A stretch of DNA of 6,364 bases, from NCBI GenBank assembly GCA_016292445.1, contig JAEDIN010000068.1, positions 1 to 6,364 on the forward strand, given 5' to 3'. The notes below the pieces were generated by a model. The model searched no databases and had not been told where the DNA came from. It saw nothing but the letters and a program-made list of their open reading frames with translations. Source of the stretch: Oscillospiraceae bacterium. GTDB lineage: Bacteria; Bacillota; Clostridia; Oscillospirales; Oscillospiraceae. Shown here piece after piece: positions 1 to 4,748 of this stretch (the first letter of the stretch is position 1; every line of letters begins with the position of its first letter). The position numbers and the translations under genes were made by a program.

Positions 1-22
1 GACCTTATACTCTGATTACAAC

Positions 23-57
23 AAAAAATCTCCCATCCGACGGATGGGAGATTTTTT
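23..57 (-). terminator. Rho-independent terminator of the nifSU operon (bidirectional)
   Basis: A perfect 16-bp stem runs from 23-38 to 42-57 around a GAC loop. The core is TCTCCCATCC paired with GGATGGGAGA, flanked by A6 on the left and T6 on the right, so it ends in a U-tract on either strand. It lies 10 bp after the nifU stop codon (68-70 on the minus strand) and very probably ends that transcript. Being symmetric, it could also end a rightward gene left of the window; bases 1-22 show no recognisable coding sequence. Confidence 0.93.
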
Positions 58-67
58 CATTTAATTA

Positions 68-505
68 TCAGTCAACACAATGGTCGCAGTCGTGAGTCTG
101 AGCAAACTTCTCGTGGTCGTACTCGATGCCGTTCTTGTCGTAGTAATTCTTAACGGCGGCCTTGACAGCCTCTTCTGCCAGAACGGAGCAGTGGATCTTG
201 TGGGTGGGCAGACCGTCGAGTGCCTCGACAACCGCCTTGTTGGAAAGCTCAAGAGCCTCCTCGAGCTTCTTGCCCTTGATAAGCTCGGTTGCCATGGAGC
301 TGGTGGCGATTGCGCTGCCGCAGCCGAAGGTGTTAAACTTGCAGTCGGTGATGACGCCGTCCTCAACCTGAATGTACATCTTCATAATATCGCCGCACTT
401 TGCGTTACCGACCTCACCGATACCTACATTGGCTGCGTCGTCGAGCTTACCGACATTGCGGGGATTCTGGAAATGGTCCATTACTTTATCACTATACAGT
501 GCCAT
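68..505 (-). CDS. nifU: Fe-S cluster assembly scaffold protein, NifU/IscU type
   Basis: This 145-aa cytoplasmic protein is the scaffold on which sulfur from the desulfurase next door and iron are assembled into a [2Fe-2S] or [4Fe-4S] cluster for transfer to apoproteins. The three IscU-family cluster cysteines are present: C37 in GNAKCGD, with the conserved D39, C62 in FGCGSAIATSS, and C106 after H105 in HKIHCS. The N-terminal block (YSDKVMDHFQNPRNVG) is typical of the family. The protein is one IscU domain, without the ferredoxin or Nfu domains of nitrogen-fixation NifU, as in the short clostridial form. The tail after residue 138 reads HDCDHCVD and adds a CxxC (C140, C143) not needed by the fold. 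AGGAGG at 514-519 lies 8 nt before the ATG at 505. It follows nifS by 37 bp and is the last gene of the operon. Confidence 0.96.
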   Translation of the reverse strand: MALYSDKVMDHFQNPRNVGKLDDAANVGIGEVGNAKCGDIMKMYIQVEDGVITDCKFNTFGCGSAIATSSMATELIKGKKLEEALELSNKAVVEALDGLPTHKIHCSVLAEEAVKAAVKNYYDKNGIEYDHEKFAQTHDCDHCVD

Positions 506-542
506 GATTATATCCTCCTGTAAACGCTATTATTATTTATTA

Positions 543-1730
543 TCAGATGAGATGCTTTCTCTTGCCGTTTTCAAGGTCTTCCCACACCGGAGAAATGCTG
601 CGCAGGTAAGCTACGACCTCGGGAACGACCTTGATGATGTGGTCAATTTCCTCCATGGTGTTGTACTCGCCGATGGAAAGTCGGAGTGAGCCGTGGGCAA
701 CCTCGTGAGGCAGACCGATGGACAGCAGCACATGGCTCGGATCGAGAGATCCGGAGGTGCAGGCAGAACCGGAAGATGCGCAGATGCCCTTTGCGTCGAG
801 CATGAGCAGCAGGCTTTCGCCCTCGATGCCCTCAAAGCACATATTGACCGTGCCGGGAACATGGTGCTCGAGTGAGCCGTTAATCTTGGAATGAGGGATC
901 TTTGAAAGCTCTGCAAAGAGCTTGTCGCGCATGGGGATAATCTTTGCGGTGTTGGCCTCCATATTGTCAACGGATTCCTTGAGTGCGGCAGCCAATGCCA
1001 CGATGCCGGGAATATTCTCGGTGCCTGCGCGCTTGCCGCGCTCCTGTGCGCCGCCCTCGATGATGTTAAACAGCGGCATGCCTCTCTTTGCATACAAAAC
1101 GCCGACACCCTTGGGCGCGTGGAACTTATGACCGGACATACTTAAAAGGTCGATGTTCATTTCTTTGACATTTATGGGCATATGGCCGGCAGCCTGAACG
1201 GCGTCGGTGTGGAAAGGAATGCCCTTGCTGCGGCACAGCTCGCCGATCTCCCTGATGGGCTGAACGGTGCCTATCTCGTTATTTGCAAACATTATAGTAA
1301 CAAGTGCCGTATCCTCTCTGATAGCGGCCTCGACATCCTCAAGGCGAACAACGCCGTCTTCGTGGACATCCAGCAGAGTGACCTCGAAGCCCTGCTTCTC
1401 AAGCTGCTTGAGGGTGTGCAGAACGGCGTGGTGCTCAAACTTGGTGGAGATAAGATGCTTCTTCCCCTTTATTGCGCCGAACTTTGCCATGGATACTATC
1501 GCCTGGTTATCTGCTTCGGAGCCGCCGGAGGTGAAGTAAATCTCCTTGGGCTCTGCGCCGATAATGTCGGCAACGGTCTTTCTTGCATCTTCAAGCGCTT
1601 CCTTTGCCTTCTGCGCAAAGGAGTACAGACTGGAGGGGTTGCCGTACTGAGTCGTGAGGTAAGGCATCATAGCGTCAAGAGCGGTCTTGCTCACGCTTGT
1701 GGTCGCTGCGTTATCTGCGTAAACGAACAT
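543..1730 (-). CDS. nifS: Cysteine desulfurase, NifS/IscS type
   Basis: This 395-aa PLP enzyme converts L-cysteine to L-alanine and passes the sulfur as a persulfide to the scaffold encoded just downstream. All family landmarks are visible: the N-terminal YADNAATT (4-11), GNPSS (30-34), TSGGSEADN (67-75), the catalytic-site histidine of EHH (99-101), FANNEIGT (148-155), the cofactor aspartate in HTDAVQ (D176), the Schiff-base lysine in SGHKFHAPKG (K202), and the persulfide cysteine in SSGSACTSG (C324). The long loop and the SACTSGS motif place it in group I (NifS/IscS), not the SufS group. Length and start fit the family. AAGGAAG lies about 8 nt upstream of the ATG. A strong candidate promoter and a likely Rrf2 operator lie in the 78-bp gap to the regulator gene. 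Confidence 0.97.
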   Translation of the reverse strand: MFVYADNAATTSVSKTALDAMMPYLTTQYGNPSSLYSFAQKAKEALEDARKTVADIIGAEPKEIYFTSGGSEADNQAIVSMAKFGAIKGKKHLISTKFEHHAVLHTLKQLEKQGFEVTLLDVHEDGVVRLEDVEAAIREDTALVTIMFANNEIGTVQPIREIGELCRSKGIPFHTDAVQAAGHMPINVKEMNIDLLSMSGHKFHAPKGVGVLYAKRGMPLFNIIEGGAQERGKRAGTENIPGIVALAAALKESVDNMEANTAKIIPMRDKLFAELSKIPHSKINGSLEHHVPGTVNMCFEGIEGESLLLMLDAKGICASSGSACTSGSLDPSHVLLSIGLPHEVAHGSLRLSIGEYNTMEEIDHIIKVVPEVVAYLRSISPVWEDLENGKRKHLI

Positions 1731-1748
1731 ATTTATATCTTCCTTTCA

Positions 1749-1775
1749 TTAAATCCTATCAAAAACATGGGAATT
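1749..1775. promoter_or_regulatory. Candidate Rrf2/IscR operator over the nifS promoter
   Basis: On the plus strand AATCCTAT (1752-1759) and ATGGGAATT (1767-1775) form an imperfect dyad with a CC-N12-GG core. The left part, TTAAATCCTATCAA, closely matches TTAATTCCTATCAA at 2245-2258 in front of the regulator gene. The dyad covers the -10 box and expected start point of the nifS promoter, as a repressor site would. Rrf2 regulators (IscR, CymR) bind dyads with CC/GG cores; that this regulator binds here is inference. Confidence 0.5.
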
Positions 1776-1801
1776 GTAACACTTTAAAATAAAATAGTCA
1801 A
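1773..1801 (-). promoter_or_regulatory. Promoter of nifS-nifU
   Basis: On the minus strand TTGACT (plus 1796-1801) and TACAAT (plus 1773-1778) are separated by exactly 17 nt, each matching the vegetative sigma consensus at 5 of 6 positions. A TGT just before the -10 gives an extended -10. The -35 lies just past the rrf2 stop codon, so nifS and nifU can be transcribed without rrf2. Expected start is near 1766, giving a leader of about 35 nt. Confidence 0.72.
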
Positions 1802-1808
1802 CAGCTTT

Positions 1809-2228
1809 TTATTCCTTCCACTTATCGCCGGTGAGAAGATCTCTGAGCGACACGGTTGCAAGATACGCATTCGTAATATCGTCAAGCTCCTTCCACATCG
1901 GAACGGTCAGGCAAGCTGCCGATTTCTCGCAATTTATGCTGCCGGCCTTTATGCAGGCAACGGGGGCAAGATTATCCTCTATGCAATTTAATATCTCACC
2001 TATCGAATACTCCTCGGGTGTTTTGCTTAGCTTATAGCCGCCCTCTTTGCCCCGGGTGGATTCGACAAGCTCGGCTTTTTTGAGGTTTCCGACTATCATC
2101 TCAAGATATTTCATCGAAAGCTCGGTCCTGTCGGAAATGGTCTTGAGCGAAATATAGCCCTCGTCCTGATGCTGAGCAAGGTCGATCATTATCCGCAGCG
2201 CATAGCGGCCCTTGCTGGTAACATTCAT
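1809..2228 (-). CDS. iscR: Rrf2-family (IscR-like) transcriptional regulator
   Basis: This 139-aa winged-helix DNA-binding protein probably senses Fe-S status and controls the operon it heads. MNVTSKGRYALRIMIDLA is the standard start of the Rrf2 family. A helix-turn-helix lies around residues 27-52, followed by a wing containing RGKEGGYKL (59-67). The cluster-binding region has C92, C100 and C106 (C-x7-C-x5-C), like the three cysteines of IscR/NsrR-type [2Fe-2S] members and unlike CymR, which lacks them; C82 is extra. The C-terminal VPMWKELDD...SLRDLL is typical. A longer frame begins at an ATG at 2258, but the start at 2228 is chosen because it matches the family N-terminus and has a near-perfect ribosome site 7 nt upstream. 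IscR rather than another sulfur or nitrosative sensor is inferred from the linked nifS and nifU. Confidence 0.92.
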   Translation of the reverse strand: MNVTSKGRYALRIMIDLAQHQDEGYISLKTISDRTELSMKYLEMIVGNLKKAELVESTRGKEGGYKLSKTPEEYSIGEILNCIEDNLAPVACIKAGSINCEKSAACLTVPMWKELDDITNAYLATVSLRDLLTGDKWKE

Positions 2229-2230
2229 GT

Positions 2231-2240
2231 CCTCACCTCC
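2231..2240 (-). promoter_or_regulatory. Ribosome binding site fixing the rrf2 start
   Basis: GGAGGTGAGG on the minus strand closely matches the anti-Shine-Dalgarno complement and sits about 7 nt before the ATG at 2228. It lies inside the longer frame that would start at 2258, so it supports the 139-aa product. Confidence 0.85.
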
Positions 2241-2243
2241 GTT

Positions 2244-2301
2244 TTTAATTCCTATCAATTTTCTATGGTTTTAATATACCACGATTTTAGTAGGAATTAA
2301 A
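2244..2301. promoter_or_regulatory. Widely spaced inverted repeat around the rrf2 promoter
   Basis: A perfect 11-nt inverted repeat, TTTAATTCCTA at 2244-2254 and TAGGAATTAAA at 2291-2301, has its arms 36 nt apart. Similarity continues inward on both sides (TCAATTTT against CTAAAATC). The right copy overlaps the presumed -35 box of rrf2; the left copy lies between the expected start point and the ribosome site. The same motif recurs at the nifS promoter. The likely role is paired operator sites for self-regulation by the Rrf2 protein; an RNA hairpin with such a long loop is less likely. Confidence 0.5.
2273..2301 (-). promoter_or_regulatory. Promoter of rrf2 (iscR)
   Basis: On the minus strand TATATT (plus 2273-2278) is a good -10 box with TGG directly upstream, an extended -10. 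A weak -35, TTTAAT (plus 2296-2301), is spaced 17 nt away. The expected start is near 2266, about 38 nt before the rrf2 ATG. A weak -35 with an extended -10 fits a promoter under operator control. Confidence 0.55.
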
Positions 2302-2329
2302 GTGTCTTTGCCTCAAAACGCAAAAAATA

Positions 2330-2350
2330 GCTGTGCATTTTTTGCACAGC
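2330..2350 (-). terminator. Terminator-like hairpin in the divergent intergenic region
   Basis: GCTGTGCA (2330-2337) and TGCACAGC (2343-2350) form a perfect 8-bp stem with a 5-nt loop. On the minus strand the stem is followed by TATTTTTTG, the layout of an intrinsic terminator for leftward transcription; on the plus strand no T-run follows. It sits upstream of both divergent promoters. It may stop leftward transcripts entering the isc promoter region, or the DNA palindrome may be an operator. The sequence alone does not decide. Confidence 0.45.
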
Positions 2351-2367
2351 AAATTTCAAAAAACCTC

Positions 2368-2396
2368 TTTACTTTAGCGTATTAGTGTGCTATCTT
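2368..2396 (+). promoter_or_regulatory. Promoter of the amino acid ABC transporter operon
   Basis: TTTACT (2368-2373) and TATCTT (2391-2396) are separated by 17 nt, each matching the consensus at 4 of 6 positions. TGC immediately before the -10 supplies an extended -10. The expected start near 2403 gives a leader of about 37 nt. Two imperfect dyads overlap it: TAGCGTATTAGTGTGCTA (2375-2392) and TTATTACCGTGATAA (2395-2409). They are possible repressor sites of unknown identity. Confidence 0.55.
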
Positions 2397-2426
2397 ATTA
2401 CCGTGATAACAAACTAATTCGTTTTT

Positions 2427-2431
2427 GGAGG
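2427..2431 (+). promoter_or_regulatory. Ribosome binding site fixing the SBP1 start
   Basis: GGAGG lies 8 nt before the ATG at 2440. The frame is open from a TTG at 2425, but that codon overlaps this site and would put acidic residues before the signal peptide, so 2440 is the start. Confidence 0.9.
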
Positions 2432-2439
2432 ATAAAAAC

Positions 2440-3234
2440 ATGAAAAGGATAGTTGCACTGCTTCTGGCAGTTATGATGGTATTTGCGCTGTGCGCCTGCG
2501 GCGGCGATGACAAGGGCGACGACGGAAAGAAGACTTTCGTTATGGGCATTGACCCTGAGTATCCCCCGTACAGCTACATCGGCGAAGACGGCGAATACAC
2601 CGGCTTTGATGTTGAGGTCTGCCAGGCTGTTTGTGATTTGCTCGGTTGGGAGCTCGAGGTGTTCCCCGTCAACTGGGAGCAGAAGCTCACTCAGCTTGAT
2701 GCAAAAGAATGTGACTGCATCTGGTCCGGCATGACCATTCTTGACAGCATGAAGGACGCCGGCTATGTCATCTCCGATCCCTACTATGACAACACTCAGG
2801 TTCTCCTCGTCAAGGAAGGCAGCGACATTAAGTCCTCTGCCGACCTCAAGGGCAAGACCGTTGCGGTTCAGCTCGGCACCTCCGGCGAAAGCCTTCTCAA
2901 CGGCGACCTTGCCGACCTCAAGGCAACCTTTGCCGACCTCGTCACCTGCAACAGCTTTGTAAGCTGCTTCACCGAGCTTGGCGGCGGCAGCGTTGACGCT
3001 GTGTTTGTCGATTATCCCGTTGCTGCAGCATATGCCGCAGAGAACGAGGGCTTCAAGGTCATCAATGAGAACCTCGGCGCAGAGCAGTACGGCATTGCAT
3101 TCCGCTCCGGCGATCAGGAGCTGTGCGATCAGGTTGAGGCGGCAGTTCAGCAGCTCGTTGATAACGGCACCTACGCTAAGATTGCAGAAAAGTACCCCGA
3201 CATCGTGTCCAACCTCACCTATCTCAACAAGTAA
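2440..3234 (+). CDS. Polar amino acid ABC transporter solute-binding lipoprotein (SBP1)
   Basis: This 264-aa family-3 (SBP_bac_3) protein would be anchored outside the membrane and deliver its ligand to the permease and ATPase encoded next. The signal peptide (1-19) ends in a lipobox LCAC with C20 as the lipidated cysteine. The fold follows in normal order: lobe 1 with GIDPEYPPYSY (36-46), GFDVEVCQAVC (55-65) and DCIWSGMTI (92-100); lobe 2 with KGKTVAVQLGTS (137-148) and VDAVFVDYP (185-193); then the return to lobe 1 with FKVI, YGIAFRSGD (217-225) and the NGT helix (242-244). D191 matches the aspartate that holds the ligand amino group in HisJ-type proteins. The arginine that normally holds the carboxylate, in the ITxxR motif, is absent: the stretch reads TILDSMKD. 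An amino acid or similar small ligand is likely, but its identity is unknown. Confidence 0.93.
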   Translation: MKRIVALLLAVMMVFALCACGGDDKGDDGKKTFVMGIDPEYPPYSYIGEDGEYTGFDVEVCQAVCDLLGWELEVFPVNWEQKLTQLDAKECDCIWSGMTILDSMKDAGYVISDPYYDNTQVLLVKEGSDIKSSADLKGKTVAVQLGTSGESLLNGDLADLKATFADLVTCNSFVSCFTELGGGSVDAVFVDYPVAAAYAAENEGFKVINENLGAEQYGIAFRSGDQELCDQVEAAVQQLVDNGTYAKIAEKYPDIVSNLTYLNK

Positions 3235-3257
3235 TACAGAATTATATTAATGATATT

Positions 3258-3293
3258 CGCTTCCCGGGAGCGTAAGCCGCTTCCGGGAATGCG
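3258..3293 (+). other. Strong intercistronic hairpin between SBP1 and permease genes
   Basis: CGCTTCCCGGGAGCG (3258-3272) pairs with CGCTTCCGGGAATGCG (3278-3293) across a TAAGC loop. That is about 15 bp including one G-U pair, with one bulged T. Only four T residues (3298-3301) follow a few bases later, so it is at most a leaky terminator. Such hairpins behind binding-protein genes commonly protect the upstream message or cut downstream transcription, giving more binding protein than permease. That role is inferred here. Confidence 0.7.
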
Positions 3294-3303
3294 TGCGTTT
3301 TGA

Positions 3304-3310
3304 AACGAGG
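3304..3310 (+). promoter_or_regulatory. Ribosome binding site favouring the ATG at 3318
   Basis: AACGAGG is an imperfect Shine-Dalgarno sequence 7 nt before the ATG at 3318. A TTG at 3300 is in frame, but it lies at the foot of the hairpin and has no such site. The ATG gives the usual permease N-terminus. Confidence 0.65.
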
Positions 3311-3317
3311 ATATTTT

Positions 3318-3965
3318 ATGGATTTAGTGACAATGATCACCACTATGAGCAGCGGCTTCGGCAAAACCTGCGCCATATTTTTCTTAACGCTGCTGTTCTC
3401 ACTGCCGCTCGGCATGGTCATCGCCCTGCTAAGAATGAGCAAAAGCAAAATAGTGTCGAATGTGACACGCTTTATCATCTCCGTTCTGCGCGGCACTCCG
3501 CTTATGCTGCAGCTTATTGCGGTTACATACGGTCCGTACTACCTTTTCGGTATGTCGGTTTCGAGAAATAAGCTTATCCCCGTCGTTATCGCCTTTTCGA
3601 TAAACTACGCCGCCTATTTTGCGGAGATCTACCGCAGCGGTATTGAGTCCATGCCCGTCGGTCAGTATGAGGCAGCCGACATACTCGGCTACAGGAAAAT
3701 CCAGACCTTCTTCCACATCATACTGCCGCAGGTCATTAAGCGCATCATGCCCAGCATCACCAACGAGGTCGTCACCCTTGTTAAGGACACCTCCATGGCG
3801 TTTACCGTATCGTACCAGGAGATGTTCACCATCGGCAAGCAGATAGCCAACTCCGAAACGAGCTTCGTGCCCTTCGTTGTCGCCGGCGTGTTCTACTTCG
3901 TGTTTAACGCCATAGTTGACTACGCGATGGGCAAGGTCGAAAAATCGATGAATTACTATCAGTAA
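3318..3965 (+). CDS. Polar amino acid ABC transporter permease (HisM/GlnP type)
   Basis: This 215-aa integral membrane protein forms the translocation channel, probably as a homodimer since only one permease gene is present. About five hydrophobic segments are visible, near 17-39, 60-78, 86-104, 146-166 (weak) and 183-203, the usual number for this family. Residues 58-66 read RGTPLMLQL, a signature of the HisMQ/GlnP family. The ATPase-coupling EAA loop is present as GQYEAADILGYRKIQ...ILP (115-137). The start at 3318 is preferred over a TTG at 3300. The gene lies 83 bp after SBP1 behind a strong hairpin, and its stop overlaps the ATPase ribosome site, which suggests coupled translation. The substrate is presumably that of SBP1. 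Confidence 0.93.
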   Translation: MDLVTMITTMSSGFGKTCAIFFLTLLFSLPLGMVIALLRMSKSKIVSNVTRFIISVLRGTPLMLQLIAVTYGPYYLFGMSVSRNKLIPVVIAFSINYAAYFAEIYRSGIESMPVGQYEAADILGYRKIQTFFHIILPQVIKRIMPSITNEVVTLVKDTSMAFTVSYQEMFTIGKQIANSETSFVPFVVAGVFYFVFNAIVDYAMGKVEKSMNYYQ

Positions 3966-3980
3966 AGGAGGACGTGCACC

Positions 3981-4748
3981 GTGAAGGTTTTAGAAATAAA
4001 TCATATTCAAAAAAGCTTTAATAACGCAACACTGCATGTCCTCAAGGACATAAGCCTGAGTGTAGATAAGGGCGAGGTCGTGTCGATAATCGGGCCCTCC
4101 GGCTCGGGCAAATCAACGCTTCTGCGCTGCGCAACCCTGCTCACGGAGATGGACAGCGGTGAGCTTATCTACATGGGCGAGGTTGCCGCCAAGAACGGCC
4201 CCGACGGCAAGGCAGTGTATTCCAGCAAAGCTGAGCTAAAGAAAATCCGCAGCATTTTCGGTCTGGTTTTCCAGAATTTCAATCTGTTCCCTCACTTTTC
4301 GGTGCTCAAAAACCTCGTCGATCCTCAGGTCCATGTTTTGGGACGCACAAAGCAGGAGGCAGAGGAGCGTGCGCTGGCACTGCTTAAAAAGATGGGCCTT
4401 GAGGAGAAGGCAAGTGCCTACCCCTGCGAGCTTTCCGGCGGTCAGCAGCAGCGAGTGGCGATAGCGAGAGCTCTTGCCATGGACCCCACAATTTTGTTCT
4501 TTGACGAGCCGACCTCCGCCCTCGACCCGGAGCTTACCGGCGAGGTTTTGAAGGTCATAAAGCAGCTCACCGAGGAAAAGATGACCATGGTCATTGTTAC
4601 CCACGAGATGGCGTTTGCGAGAGCCGTCTCCGACAGAGTAATTTTCATGGACGGCGGCGTCATCGTCGAGCAGGGTGAGCCCGAGGAGGTCTTTGGTAAT
4701 CCCAAGACCGAGCGCACAAGGCAGTTTTTAAGGAATTACCAGTCATGA
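3981..4748 (+). CDS. Polar amino acid ABC transporter ATP-binding protein (GlnQ/HisP type)
   Basis: This 255-aa cytoplasmic ATPase powers import through the permease upstream. The elements appear in order: Walker A GPSGSGKST (38-46), Q-loop Q98 in VFQNFNLFPH, signature LSGGQQQR (151-158), Walker B ILFFDEP (171-177) with catalytic E176, D-loop SALD (179-182) and H-loop H208 in VTHEM. VFQNFNLFPH and the C-terminal QGEPEEVFGNP are typical of amino acid transporters of the GlnQ/HisP group. The start is a GTG at 3981 with AAAGGAGG (3964-3971) 9 nt upstream, overlapping the permease stop. A 15-residue stretch around 68-84 between Walker A and the Q-loop is slightly longer than usual. The stop overlaps the racemase start by 4 bp. 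Confidence 0.96.
   Translation: MKVLEINHIQKSFNNATLHVLKDISLSVDKGEVVSIIGPSGSGKSTLLRCATLLTEMDSGELIYMGEVAAKNGPDGKAVYSSKAELKKIRSIFGLVFQNFNLFPHFSVLKNLVDPQVHVLGRTKQEAEERALALLKKMGLEEKASAYPCELSGGQQQRVAIARALAMDPTILFFDEPTSALDPELTGEVLKVIKQLTEEKMTMVIVTHEMAFARAVSDRVIFMDGGVIVEQGEPEEVFGNPKTERTRQFLRNYQS

Noticed and set aside
80..523. 147-codon open frame on the plus strand opposite nifU
   Set aside because: It mirrors the nifU codons on the other strand; the valine- and leucine-rich translation is a by-product and nifU carries all the cluster cysteines.
1182..1787. 201-codon open frame on the plus strand opposite nifS
   Set aside because: It is antisense to a fully recognised gene, has no family-like motifs or good ribosome site, and runs through the nifS promoter and start. 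Long antisense frames are common opposite GC-rich codons.
2396..2439. Riboswitch or T-box leader before SBP1
   Set aside because: The expected leader is only about 37 nt, with no stem series or T-box sequence; the clear hairpin lies upstream of the promoter.
3300..3317. TTG start adding six residues to the permease
   Set aside because: There is no ribosome site before it and it abuts the intercistronic hairpin; the ATG at 3318 has one at suitable spacing.
4236..4604. 122-codon minus-strand frame inside the ATPase gene
   Set aside because: It is a shadow of the ATPase coding sequence, without a start context or recognisable domain.
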